From a virus, in IMG/VR virus record IMGVR_UViG_3300036780_000106, positions 1-41,989 of that record: a DNA stretch of 41,989 nt; one strand, given 5' to 3'. The notes under the pieces were generated by a model. It worked only from the letters and a program-made list of their open reading frames with translations, made no database searches and was not told the DNA's origin. A program made the translations under genes and the position numbers. Below, piece after piece: positions 29,534 through 37,504 of this stretch (positions within the stretch are counted from its first letter, which is position 1; the number at the start of each line of letters is the position of its first letter).

Positions 29534-31035
29534 CAGCCGGGCTCGAGCGCGCCACGGCGAGGATCCGCGAGTGGAAGCTCGACCCGGTTCAGTTCGTGCG
29601 CGACAACTTTCACGCCGAGCCCGACCCCTGGCAGCACGACGTGCTCGACCTCATGGGCAAGCCTGGGCGCAAGCGCATCGCCATGAAAGCCTGTGCCGGC
29701 CCCGGCAAGACGGCGGTGCTGGCGTGGGCGGGCTGGCATCGCATGGTGTGTTTCGCCGCGCCGAACGAGCACCCCAAGGGTGCCGCGATCTCGATCACGG
29801 GCGACAACCTGCGCGACAACCTGTGGTCGGAGCTGGCGCGTTGGCAGAACGAATCGCCATTCCTGCTGAACGCCTTCCAATGGAACGCGCAGCGCATCAC
29901 GGCGAAGGACCATCCCGAGACCTGGTTCCTGGCTGCGAAGGGTTGGGCCAAGTCCGCAGACATGGATCAGATCGGGCGCACGCTGTCCGGACAACACGCG
30001 CGCTTCCCGTTCTATTTGATCGATGAATCGGGCGACATTCCGCCGAACATGATCAAGAGCGCGGAGCAGGGGCTCACGTCGTGCGAAGACGGCCTCATCA
30101 TCACCGCCGGCAACACCACATCGCAGACGGGCCTGTTGTACGAGGTCTCGACCCGGGGGCGCAGCCAACGCGATGCGGCTGGAGACCCGCTGTGGGAAGT
30201 CGTCTCGATCACTGCCGATCCGGACGACCCGAAGCGCACGCCGCGCGTCGATATCGAGTGGGCGCGCCAGCAGGTCGCACTCTACGGCCGCGAGAACCCG
30301 TGGGTGATGGCATACATCCTGGGACTGTTCCCGCCTGGCTCGATCGACGCGCTGCTATCCGCGGACGACGTGGAGAAGGCGATGAACCTGCATCCCCGGC
30401 CCGAGACCTTCAGCTGGGCGCAGAAGCGGATCGGCGTGGACGTGGCGCGATTCGGCGACGACCGCACAGTACTGTTCCCGCGCCAGGGCATAGCCGCCAT
30501 GACGCCCCGGATCATGCGGCACCCGCGCGACTCGGCTGTGTCCGTGAACATCGCCGGCGCGGTGATGAGCAAAAAGATGGAGTGGGCGCAACCCACCGCG
30601 TTTGGCGAGGAAGAGATTCTCTCGTTCTTCGACGACACCGTGGGATGGGCGCACGGCGCGGTGGACGTGATGCGCGCGGCGGGACACCAGGTCTACGCGG
30701 TGCAGTTCAACGGCCCGGCAAACGACCCCCGCTACTTCAACCTGCGCGCGGAGATGTGGATGAAGATGGCGGACTGGGTCAAGGCGGGAGGATCGCTGCC
30801 CAACATCCCGGAGCTGGTGAGCGAGCTGAGCGCGCCAACCTACTTCTTCCACGGGGGAAAGTTCCAGATCGAATCGAAGGAACAGATCAAGAAGCGGCTG
30901 GGCCGGTCGCCGGATCTGGCCGACGGGCTGGCGCTGACGTTCGCGATCCCTGACGCCCCGGCCGGGATGACCAAGCTGCCAGGCATGGGCCGGCGCGAGA
31001 CGCCGAAGGCTTACGACCCGTACGCGGCTATTTGA
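29530..31035 (+). CDS. terL: Terminase large subunit
   Basis: 501 residues from a TTG that overlaps the previous stop. ATPase: Walker A-like KACAGPGKT (53-61) and Walker B FYLIDESGD (161-169, acidic pair D165-E166). Nuclease: RNase H-like metal centre with D304 (GVDVARFGDD), acidic residues near FFDDTVGWAHGAVDVM (367-382) and SPDLADGLAL (460-469). It drives ATP-dependent DNA packaging and cuts concatemers. Full length and intact. The leftward 31011 gene overlaps its 3' end by 25 bases. Confidence 0.93.
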   Translation: MTAGLERATARIREWKLDPVQFVRDNFHAEPDPWQHDVLDLMGKPGRKRIAMKACAGPGKTAVLAWAGWHRMVCFAAPNEHPKGAAISITGDNLRDNLWSELARWQNESPFLLNAFQWNAQRITAKDHPETWFLAAKGWAKSADMDQIGRTLSGQHARFPFYLIDESGDIPPNMIKSAEQGLTSCEDGLIITAGNTTSQTGLLYEVSTRGRSQRDAAGDPLWEVVSITADPDDPKRTPRVDIEWARQQVALYGRENPWVMAYILGLFPPGSIDALLSADDVEKAMNLHPRPETFSWAQKRIGVDVARFGDDRTVLFPRQGIAAMTPRIMRHPRDSAVSVNIAGAVMSKKMEWAQPTAFGEEEILSFFDDTVGWAHGAVDVMRAAGHQVYAVQFNGPANDPRYFNLRAEMWMKMADWVKAGGSLPNIPELVSELSAPTYFFHGGKFQIESKEQIKKRLGRSPDLADGLALTFAIPDAPAGMTKLPGMGRRETPKAYDPYAAI

Positions 31036-31307
31036 GGCGCCACAGCGGATCGACGCCGCACTCCTTCAGCAGATCGCTGAGCGTCCGCCCACTCAGTTCT
31101 GGCGCGGCCGAGGATCTCAACCGGAAGAACCGCACCGACGAGCTCGCTCATCCGGCACGCTCCGGACTGGTAATCGACAGCGTCCAGCAAAAGCTGCAGC
31201 GCGCGCACCAGTGCACGGGAAAGTATCGCCAGATCGTCGACGGGATCCGCGTTGGGCCGGCTGAGAATCTTATTCGCAAGCTCTCGGGCGTCGTCTCTCT
31301 CGCTCAT
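31011..31307 (-). CDS. Small leftward protein between terL and portal genes
   Basis: 98 residues; helical with a polar C-terminus. GGAGG precedes the ATG at 31305-31307. 'NADPVDDLAILSRALVRALQ' is a helix pattern. It is coupled to the leftward gene upstream (ATGA) and runs into the terminase end. Function unknown. Confidence 0.55.
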   Translation of the reverse strand: MSERDDARELANKILSRPNADPVDDLAILSRALVRALQLLLDAVDYQSGACRMSELVGAVLPVEILGRARTEWADAQRSAEGVRRRSAVAPQIAAYGS

Positions 31308-31567
31308 TTAACGGCCTCCGCGTTCTTCGCAGCCTGCCCGATCTGGTACGGCATCCACTCGCAGAACGCGCTCTCCGGCCGGAGGCCTTCGCCCTGGAAC
31401 AAGAACACGGAGGTGTGGCTCACGGGAATGCTGTAGCCATCGAAAACGCCCAGGTTGACCATGGTGTCAGAGTGAACTGAAGCGACGATCGCAGCCAGGG
31501 GCTGCTCCGTTCGCGCTTGCATCTTCGGCCAGAACCACACGACGCGGCCTACGGTCGGCTTGATCAT
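31304..31567 (-). CDS. Conserved phage protein (leftward)
   Basis: 87 residues. The pattern IKPTVGRVVWFWPKMQAR, LAAIVASVHSDTMVNLGVFD and CEWMPYQIGQAAK matches a small protein family that recurs in podoviruses and siphoviruses of alpha- and betaproteobacteria. GGAGGAG lies 11 bases before the ATG. It is divergent from the 31632 gene, with the conserved element in between. Role unknown. Confidence 0.65.
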   Translation of the reverse strand: MIKPTVGRVVWFWPKMQARTEQPLAAIVASVHSDTMVNLGVFDGYSIPVSHTSVFLFQGEGLRPESAFCEWMPYQIGQAAKNAEAVK

Positions 31568-31591
31568 TTGCGGGGGTCTCCTCCTATCGAG

Positions 31592-31603
31592 GATACCCGT
31601 AAC
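31592..31603 (+). promoter_or_regulatory. Conserved element GATACCCGTAAC, copy 4
   Basis: It lies in the 64-base gap between divergent genes, 28 bases before the acetyltransferase-like ATG. Confidence 0.6.
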
Positions 31604-31631
31604 AGGGCAGGGGCGCTCTACCCTTGGAACC

Positions 31632-32120
31632 ATGAGCACACCCTCCATACGGCGGGTCAGTTATTCCGAGATTCTCGGCGCGGGCAACGCGCAGGAGCTG
31701 ATCGAGGAGTACGCCGCCGAGTGCTCCATCCCCCAGCTCGGCCAGGTCGAGCCGCAGGCTGAGACCTATGCCAAGCTCGAGGCCGCGGGCCTGATGGCCT
31801 GCTTCGCCGCCTATGAGCCGTACGACACGCCGGCCGGCGACGTGCCGCGGCTGATCGGGTTCGGGGCCGTACTCGTATCCGCGCAGCCCCACTACGGCGG
31901 CCGCAAAGTGGCGATGGTCGAGAGCCTGTTTGTGGCCCGGCAGCGGCGCAGGAGCGGTGCGAGCGGACAGCTGATGCATTGGATCGAACAGCACGCGGCC
32001 GAGGCTGGATGCGTTGCCGTCCTCTATTCGGCGCCGGCCTACAGCCGGTTTGCCAAGGTGCTGGCCGCGAGCCACACGCATGTGTGCACCAACGTGGTCT
32101 ACGCGCGGGGGCTGAATTGA
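31632..32120 (+). CDS. GNAT-family acetyltransferase-like protein
   Basis: 162 residues. 'VAMVESLFVARQRRRSGASG' followed by QLMHWIEQHAAEAGC gives the acetyl-CoA-binding beta4-alpha3 region (R/QxxGxG/A-like: RRRSGASG). The tail YSAPAYSRFAKVLA fits the last strands of GNAT folds. Such proteins are often found beside portal genes in podoviruses; their substrate is unknown. The ATG has only a weak ribosome-binding site. It starts the operon behind the conserved element. Confidence 0.7.
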   Translation: MSTPSIRRVSYSEILGAGNAQELIEEYAAECSIPQLGQVEPQAETYAKLEAAGLMACFAAYEPYDTPAGDVPRLIGFGAVLVSAQPHYGGRKVAMVESLFVARQRRRSGASGQLMHWIEQHAAEAGCVAVLYSAPAYSRFAKVLAASHTHVCTNVVYARGLN

Positions 32121-32557
32121 GCGCCCTCACGGTGCAGGCACGAGTCGGGGCGACGAGCGTGGAGCTGCTGCAGACGATTCGGACCTTCGAAACCGCGGCG
32201 ATGAACGCCGCGCAGGCTCACGTCGAGATGGAGCACCTGCTGCACGGTGGCATGTACTCGAGGACCGCGCGGGTCAAGGCGGGAACGGTGATCACGGGAG
32301 CGCTGATCAAGCGCGCCACCGTGCTGATCGTCCAGGGCGACGCGCTGATGCTGATGAACGGCGGATTCGCCGAATTGAGCGGGTACAACGTGTTCGCGGC
32401 TTCAGCGGGGCGCAAGCAGGTATTCGTTGCCCGCGGCGACGTGACCATCACGATGATCTTCCCCAGCGCAGGCACGACTGTGCAGGACGCCGAAGCCGAA
32501 TTCACCGATGAAACCGACCTGCTGCTGACGCGCCGCGAAGGGGAGCCGAGAGCATGA
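32117..32557 (+). CDS. Conserved phage protein, cupin-like
   Basis: 146 residues from a TTG overlapping the previous stop (TTGA). 'HLLHGGMYSRTARVKAGTVI' then TGALIKRATVLIVQGDALML and AGRKQVFVARGDVTITMIF give a beta-barrel pattern of cupin type. The last part (AEAEFTDETDLLLTRR) is a strongly conserved tail in relatives near head genes. No catalytic claim. Coupled to both neighbours. Confidence 0.65.
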   Translation: MSALTVQARVGATSVELLQTIRTFETAAMNAAQAHVEMEHLLHGGMYSRTARVKAGTVITGALIKRATVLIVQGDALMLMNGGFAELSGYNVFAASAGRKQVFVARGDVTITMIFPSAGTTVQDAEAEFTDETDLLLTRREGEPRA

Positions 32558-32802
32558 GCCTGATCACCAAACTGGTGATTTACACAAGCGAGGCGGAGCT
32601 GGAGAAGCACGCGGCCAGCTACCCATGCCTGGTGAACTACATCCCGTTTACCAAAACGGGAGACCTCGACGATGGATGCGGGCACTATGCGCGCGTAACT
32701 TTTGTGGCTGTGGATCCAACCAGCCAGGAGCCCAGCCTGCCGGCGGCCGAGTTCGACAACGTGGAGTTTGTCGGATTCCCCATGCCGAGGCTGCAGAAGT
32801 AG
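32554..32802 (+). CDS. Hypothetical small protein
   Basis: 82 residues. The ATG overlaps the previous stop. Starts SLITKLVIYTSEAELEKHAA and ends EFDNVEFVGFPMPRLQK. Mixed alpha/beta, no motif. In the pre-portal cluster, so probably a minor head or accessory protein. Confidence 0.55.
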   Translation: MSLITKLVIYTSEAELEKHAASYPCLVNYIPFTKTGDLDDGCGHYARVTFVAVDPTSQEPSLPAAEFDNVEFVGFPMPRLQK

Positions 32803-32812
32803 GGAGCTGAGC

Positions 32813-33163
32813 ATGTCGGGAATCACAACAGCAACGGCCATCGCGCTGGGCTCGCTCGCGGTGGGCGCGGTAGGGACCGGCGTCGCCGCCTACAACGGCA
32901 TGCAGTCCAGCGACAGCCAGAAGGCGGCACTCAAGGCGCAGACCACGACCCAGCAGACGGCCACGGCCGCGGCGCTATCGACGGAGCGCAAGAACGAGAC
33001 AGCGACGAACGCCGCGAACCAGAAGGCGCCCGACGTCTCGGCCATCCTGAGCCAGGCTGCGAACGCCTCGAAGGTTGGAATCGGATCCACCATGCTGACC
33101 GGCCCGGGCGGCGTGAGCAACGGCAGCCTGAGCCTGGGCAAGAGCACGCTGCTGGGGGGCTAG
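32813..33163 (+). CDS. Small hydrophobic-N-terminus protein before the portal
   Basis: 116 residues. The first ~27 residues form a Gly/Ala hydrophobic segment (ATAIALGSLAVGAVGTGVAA), then Ala/Thr/Gln-rich helix, then a TMLTGPGGVSNG tail ending GKSTLLGG. That tail pattern recurs in small pre-portal proteins of podoviruses. GGGAG lies about 7 bases before the ATG. Possibly a minor virion or ejected protein. Confidence 0.6.
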   Translation: MSGITTATAIALGSLAVGAVGTGVAAYNGMQSSDSQKAALKAQTTTQQTATAAALSTERKNETATNAANQKAPDVSAILSQAANASKVGIGSTMLTGPGGVSNGSLSLGKSTLLGG

Positions 33164-33167
33164 GGAA

Positions 33168-34868
33168 ATGCCAGATAACAACCAGAGCCGCCAGCAGGCG
33201 ATCCTGCGCTGGGGGCAGCTCAAGACGGAGCGGTCGAGCTGGTGGACGCACTGGCAGGAAATCACCACCTACCTGCTGCCGCGCAACGGGCGCTACTTCC
33301 GCCAGGACCGCGACAAGGGCAACCGGCGCGACAAGAACATTTACGACAACACCGGCATCCGCGCGCTGCGCACGCTGGGAGCGGGGCTCATGGCCGGCGC
33401 CACGTCGCCGGCGCGGCCGTGGTTCCGGCTGGGGACGCCGGATCCGGACCTGAACGACTTTCAACCGGTAAAGCTGTGGCTCGACGACGTCTCGAAGCGC
33501 ATGCACATGATCTTCCAGAAGTCGAACACCTATCGGGCGCTGCACCAGATGTACGAGGAGCTGGGCGCGTTCGGGACGGCCTCATCCATCATCCTTCCCG
33601 ACTTCCAGAACGTGATCCACAATTACCCGCTAACAATCGGGGAGTATGCGATCGCCACGAACGCCCAGGGCAACGTGTGCACGCTCTACCGAGAGTTCGA
33701 GATGCCGGTCTCCGCGATGGTCAAAGAGTTCGGGTCCGCCAACTGCTCGAGCACCGTCCGCTCTCTGTACGACTCGGGCAAGGGCCTGGACCAGTGGATC
33801 CCGGTCATCCATGCGATCGAGCCCAGAGCCGACCGCGACCCAGCGCGGAAGAACGCACGCAACATGGCCTGGAGATCCATCTATTTTGAGTTGAGCGGAG
33901 ACTCGAGCCTCCTGCTGCGCGAAAGCGGGTTTTTGCAGTTTCCCGCGGTGTGCCCGCGCTGGGCGGTCGCCGGCGGCGATATCTACGGGAATTCGCCGGG
34001 CATGGAAGCCCTGGGCGACATCAAGCAGCTGCAGCACGAGCAGCTGCGCAAGGCCAACGCGATCGATTACCAGAGCAACCCGCCCCTGCAGGTGCCAACC
34101 TCCATGAAGAACCAGGACGTGAACCGTCTGCCCGGCGGGATCACGTACATGGACCCCGGCGCCGGCGGCGCGGAGATCAAGACGGCGTTCGACGTGCACC
34201 TGGATCTTGAGGACTTGCTCGCCGACATTCGCGACTGCCGCGCGCGCATCAACTCGGCGTTCTTCGCGGACATGTTCCTGATGCTCGACTCGAACACCGG
34301 CCCGCAAATGACGGCGACCGAAGTGGCGGAGCGCCACGAAGAGAAGATGCTGATGATCGGCCCGGTGCTGGAGCGCATCTCGAACGAGCTGCTCTACCCG
34401 CTGGTTGAAACAACTTTCACGCACATGCTGGAAGCGGGTCTTGTGCCCCCGCCGCCGCCGGACATGCAGGGACAATCGCTGAACATCGAGCTGATCGGAA
34501 TACTGGCGCAGGCGCAGCGCGCGATCGGCACCAACTCCATCGATCGCTTTGTACAGCAGATGGGCGTGGTGGCGCAGGCGAAGCCTGAGGTGCTGGACAA
34601 CTTCGATCCGGATCAGTGGGCGGACATTTACAGCGACAGCCTGGGCGTGGATCCGAAGCTGATCGTGGCTTCTAGCCAGGTGGCTATGGTCCGGCAGGCG
34701 CGCGCCAAGGCACAGGCCGCGCAGGCACAGGCCGCCGCCGCGCAGCAGCAGTCGCAGACGGCGAAGAACCTGGCGCAGTCGCCAACGCAGGGCGGCCGGT
34801 CGAACGGGCTCCAGGACATGATGAACCAATACAGCGGCTACGGCTCGCCTTCGGGCGCCGAGGTCTAA
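33168..34868 (+). CDS. Portal (head-to-tail connecting) protein
   Basis: 566 residues. N-terminus with 'WGQLKTERSSWWTHWQEITT' and YLLPRNGRYF, and body motifs LGAGLMAGATSPARPWFRLG and FGTASSIIL, are characteristic of head-tail connector portals of podoviruses. The dodecameric ring forms the packaging and ejection channel. C-terminal ~60 residues are Ala/Gln-rich. Three pieces of this gene (33439-33489, 33537-33601, 34801-34841) are repeated in the next gene. Confidence 0.93.
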   Translation: MPDNNQSRQQAILRWGQLKTERSSWWTHWQEITTYLLPRNGRYFRQDRDKGNRRDKNIYDNTGIRALRTLGAGLMAGATSPARPWFRLGTPDPDLNDFQPVKLWLDDVSKRMHMIFQKSNTYRALHQMYEELGAFGTASSIILPDFQNVIHNYPLTIGEYAIATNAQGNVCTLYREFEMPVSAMVKEFGSANCSSTVRSLYDSGKGLDQWIPVIHAIEPRADRDPARKNARNMAWRSIYFELSGDSSLLLRESGFLQFPAVCPRWAVAGGDIYGNSPGMEALGDIKQLQHEQLRKANAIDYQSNPPLQVPTSMKNQDVNRLPGGITYMDPGAGGAEIKTAFDVHLDLEDLLADIRDCRARINSAFFADMFLMLDSNTGPQMTATEVAERHEEKMLMIGPVLERISNELLYPLVETTFTHMLEAGLVPPPPPDMQGQSLNIELIGILAQAQRAIGTNSIDRFVQQMGVVAQAKPEVLDNFDPDQWADIYSDSLGVDPKLIVASSQVAMVRQARAKAQAAQAQAAAAQQQSQTAKNLAQSPTQGGRSNGLQDMMNQYSGYGSPSGAEV

Positions 34869-34882
34869 GGGAGGCAGGCGCG

Positions 34883-35275
34883 ATGGTCGACATGAAGATG
34901 AGCAAGGCCGAGGCGAAAGAGCAGTGCACGCCATCGGATCCGGACCTGAACGACTTTCAACCGGTAAAGCTGTGGCTCGGCGACGCGCTGCACCAGATGT
35001 ACGAGGAGCTGGGCGCGTTCGGGACGGCCTCATCCATCATCCTTCCCGAACGGGCTCCAGGACATGATGAACCAATACAGCGGCTACCGGGCATCGGCGA
35101 CGACGTGAACCTGGGCGACGAGGTCGCGATCACGGCCAAGGCGACGGTGACCTCGAAGAGCGGCTACCAGACGATGATGGGCGACTCGGAGATGAGCCTC
35201 TCGCTGCAGATCACCGACATGGAAGTGAGCGGCGGATCGAGCAAGTCGGCGAAGGCCCTCTACGACAAATCCTGA
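34883..35275 (+). CDS. Capsid-staple-like protein with portal-derived insert
   Basis: 130 residues. The N-terminus MVDMKMSKAEAKEQCTP and the C-terminal part GDEVAITAKATVTSKSGYQ and SLSLQITDMEVSG match the ends of a small family adjacent to portal genes whose members I recall as capsid staple proteins. The normal middle is absent; instead 51 codons (34935-35087) are copied from the portal gene. Blocks A and B keep the portal frame and block C is read in another. GGGAGG lies before the ATG. The frame is intact, but folding and function are doubtful. An assembly artefact has to be excluded. Confidence 0.6.
   Translation: MVDMKMSKAEAKEQCTPSDPDLNDFQPVKLWLGDALHQMYEELGAFGTASSIILPERAPGHDEPIQRLPGIGDDVNLGDEVAITAKATVTSKSGYQTMMGDSEMSLSLQITDMEVSGGSSKSAKALYDKS
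34935..35087 (+). repeat. 153-bp compressed copy of portal-gene segments
   Basis: Block A 34935-34985 equals 33439-33489 with one mismatch. Block B 34985-35049 equals 33537-33601 exactly. Block C 35047-35087 equals 34801-34841 exactly. The order is as in the portal gene, as if a duplicate lost 33490-33536 and 33602-34800. The B/C junction has 3 bases of microhomology. Confidence 0.9.
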
Positions 35276-35280
35276 GGGCC

Positions 35281-35292
35281 GATACCCGTAAC
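35281..35292 (+). promoter_or_regulatory. Conserved element GATACCCGTAAC, copy 5
   Basis: It lies 5 bases after the staple-like stop and 16 bases before the ATG of the Bbp19-like gene, ahead of scaffold and capsid genes. Confidence 0.6.
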
Positions 35293-35308
35293 AGGCTTGG
35301 CGCGCCGC

Positions 35309-35665
35309 ATGATCGGCATTGTGCAACCCTACGATCCAACCGACCTCAAGGGGCAGGAGGCGGAGCGGGACGACAAAGCGACCCGGCTCCGCCTTTTGGC
35401 CGAAGTGGAACAGCTGGATGTGAAGTGGCTTATGGGCTCGAAGCGCGGCCGCAGGATCGTGTGGCGGCTTTTGGAGCAGGCGGTGGTTTTCAAGGCGACG
35501 TTCGACACCAATGCACTGCGCATGGCGTTCAACGAGGGCAAGCGGTTCTTCGGCACCCGCACCCTGGACCTGATCCACACATCCTGCCCCGAGCTGTACG
35601 CGCTGATGTTGAAGGAGTCGAACGATGGCAGTAGAAGCGACGGTAACGGCAACAACTACAACTGA
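35309..35665 (+). CDS. Bbp19-like phage protein
   Basis: 118 residues from ATG 35309; a TTG four codons earlier is possible. 'VKWLMGSKRGRRIVWRLLEQ', AFNEGKRFFGTRTLDLI and CPELYALMLKE fit the Bbp19-like family of BPP-1-type phages. No good ribosome-binding site is seen. It overlaps the scaffold gene by 41 bases, so the C-terminal residues may be dispensable. Role unknown, expected in head morphogenesis. Confidence 0.7.
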   Translation: MIGIVQPYDPTDLKGQEAERDDKATRLRLLAEVEQLDVKWLMGSKRGRRIVWRLLEQAVVFKATFDTNALRMAFNEGKRFFGTRTLDLIHTSCPELYALMLKESNDGSRSDGNGNNYN

Positions 35666-36323
35666 AACCGTGACGCCGCCCGCGGCGGGCGCAGCCGTGC
35701 TCCTGGGCGCGGAAACGCCTGTCGTATCCGCAGATCCAGCAGCAACCCCTGAAGCAATCGCAGCCAAGGCGGCAAGCGACGCCCAGGCGGCAACCGATGC
35801 GAAGGCCGTGGCCGACGCGAAGGCTGCAGCCGACGCGAAGGCAGCGGAAGACGCGAAGGCGCTGGGCGCCCCCGACAAGTACGAGTTCAAGGCTCCCGAG
35901 GGGACAACCTACGACCCGAACCTGATCGCCGCGTTCGAAGCTGGCGCCAAGGAAGCGAACCTGCCGCAGGATGTGGCGCAGAAGCTTCTCGACCAGATGA
36001 CTCCCAAGTTAGCGGAGCGCCAGGTCGAGCAGGTTACGGCGATTCGGAAGGAATGGTTCGAGGCCTCGAAAACGGACAAGGAATTCGGGGGAGACAAGCT
36101 CGAAGCCAACCTGGGGATCGCCAAGAAGGCGCTCGACACGTTCGGGTCGCCTGAACTGAACAAGCTGCTGGTCTCGACCGGCCTGGGCAACCATCCGGAG
36201 ATGATCCGGCTGATGTTCAAGGCAGGTAAGGCGCTCAGTGAGGACACATTCGTTGCCGGCGCCGCTTCCGTGCGCGGCAACGTTTCCGCAGGGTCGGTCC
36301 TCTACGACAAAACCACGACGTAG
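35625..36323 (+). CDS. Scaffolding protein
   Basis: 232 residues. The first ~80 residues are Ala/Thr/Asp-rich with repeated DAKA units; then a folded-looking helical part (about 85-200: YEFKAPEGTTYDPNLIAAFE, NLPQDVAQKLLDQMTPKLAE). Acidic, helical proteins of this size directly upstream of the major capsid gene are scaffolds that guide procapsid assembly. AAGGAG is correctly placed before the ATG. Confidence 0.75.
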   Translation: MAVEATVTATTTTETVTPPAAGAAVLLGAETPVVSADPAATPEAIAAKAASDAQAATDAKAVADAKAAADAKAAEDAKALGAPDKYEFKAPEGTTYDPNLIAAFEAGAKEANLPQDVAQKLLDQMTPKLAERQVEQVTAIRKEWFEASKTDKEFGGDKLEANLGIAKKALDTFGSPELNKLLVSTGLGNHPEMIRLMFKAGKALSEDTFVAGAASVRGNVSAGSVLYDKTTT

Positions 36324-36337
36324 GAGATAGGTGAACC

Positions 36338-37402
36338 ATGGCGCTTCTGCCCGCGAACACCGGACACAACACCCTCATCGACGTAGCCAAGAGCTTTGGC
36401 CCCGACGGCAAGGTGATGGTGGTGGCCGAACTTCTGAACCAGTCGAACGAGCTGGTTCCTTACATGAATTTCATCGAAGGCAACCTGCCCACCGGCCATA
36501 AAGCCAGCGTGCGCGTGGGCCTTCCCACCGTCGGCTTCCGCGAGTTTTACAAGGGCGTGCAGGTCTCGAAGTCGGGCCGCGCGACCATCGAAGACGTTTG
36601 CTGCATGCTCGAGGGCAGAAACGAAATCGACAAGGCCCTCGCCGACCTGAACGGCAACACGAACGCCTTCCGCCTCTCCGAAGGCCTGGCCTTCATCGAG
36701 GCTATGACGGAGCAGTTTGCCCAGTCGGTGATCTACGGCAACGTGGCGACCCAGAAGGACGGCATCCTCGGGCTGACCCCGCGGTACAGCTCGAAGGCGG
36801 CAACCTCTGGCGCGAACATCATCGACGCCGGCGGCACGGGCGCCACCAACACCTCGGTGTGGCTCGTGGTGTGGGGCGAGAACACCGTCACGGGGATCTA
36901 CCCGAAGGGATCGAAAGCCGGCCTCAACCAGGAGGACCTGGGCGTGATCGATGCCTTCGACAGCTCGAACAACCGCTTCCGCGCCTACGCGGAACTCTGG
37001 GAATGGAAGTACGGGCTGCACGTGAAGGACTGGCGCTATGCGGTGCGCATCGCGAACATCCTCACCGCCGACCTGATCGGGCAAACGGGCACGCAAGCCA
37101 TCACGGCCTCCACCTGGCTGAACAAGCTGATGATCAAGGCCCTGGCGCGCATCCCGTCGATGGGAATGGGCACCGCGACCTTCCTGGCCAGCCGCACGGT
37201 GAAGGAGATGCTCTCGATCGGCGCGCTCGACAAGAGCCAGAACGCCCTCAGCTTTACCGACGCCGTGAACCAATATGGCAAGGTGAGCGCGGGCTCCGTG
37301 GCAGGCAGCGGCACCGGCATCCAGGGCGGCCAGCTCATGTTTATGGGCGTGCCCGTGTTGACCGTCGACCAGATCCTGGCGACCGAGACACAGGTCAGCT
37401 AA
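36338..37402 (+). CDS. Major capsid protein, GP7-like (HK97 fold)
   Basis: 354 residues. 'TLIDVAKSFGPDGKVMVVAE' followed by LLNQSNELVPYMNFIEGNLP is the N-terminus typical of epsilon15/BPP-1-type capsid proteins; GLHVKDWRYAVRIANI and GGQLMFMGVPVLTVDQI are typical late segments. It builds the icosahedral shell. A purine-rich AGGAGATAGG precedes the ATG. It follows the scaffold after 14 bases. Confidence 0.9.
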   Translation: MALLPANTGHNTLIDVAKSFGPDGKVMVVAELLNQSNELVPYMNFIEGNLPTGHKASVRVGLPTVGFREFYKGVQVSKSGRATIEDVCCMLEGRNEIDKALADLNGNTNAFRLSEGLAFIEAMTEQFAQSVIYGNVATQKDGILGLTPRYSSKAATSGANIIDAGGTGATNTSVWLVVWGENTVTGIYPKGSKAGLNQEDLGVIDAFDSSNNRFRAYAELWEWKYGLHVKDWRYAVRIANILTADLIGQTGTQAITASTWLNKLMIKALARIPSMGMGTATFLASRTVKEMLSIGALDKSQNALSFTDAVNQYGKVSAGSVAGSGTGIQGGQLMFMGVPVLTVDQILATETQVS

Positions 37403-37462
37403 TCCCTTTGCGCGTTGCGCGCCTCGTGAATCCGCGTGGCCAGCGACGGGAAATCGTAAACG

Positions 37463-37491
37463 GCGAGGGTCTCTAAGCCGAGATCCCTCGC
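37463..37491. other. Hairpin between capsid and decoration genes
   Basis: GCGAGGG-TCTC pairs with GAGA-T-CCCTCGC around loop TAAGCC (7 plus 4 pairs, one bulged T). No T-run. Could partly uncouple or stabilise the capsid message. Confidence 0.5.
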
Positions 37492-37504
37492 GGGAGAACA
37501 AACA

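Noticed and set aside
9591-35292. The 12-mers as T7-type RNA polymerase promoters
   Set aside because: Single-subunit polymerase promoters show conservation over about 20 bases; here flanks are unrelated, and no such polymerase gene is in the window.
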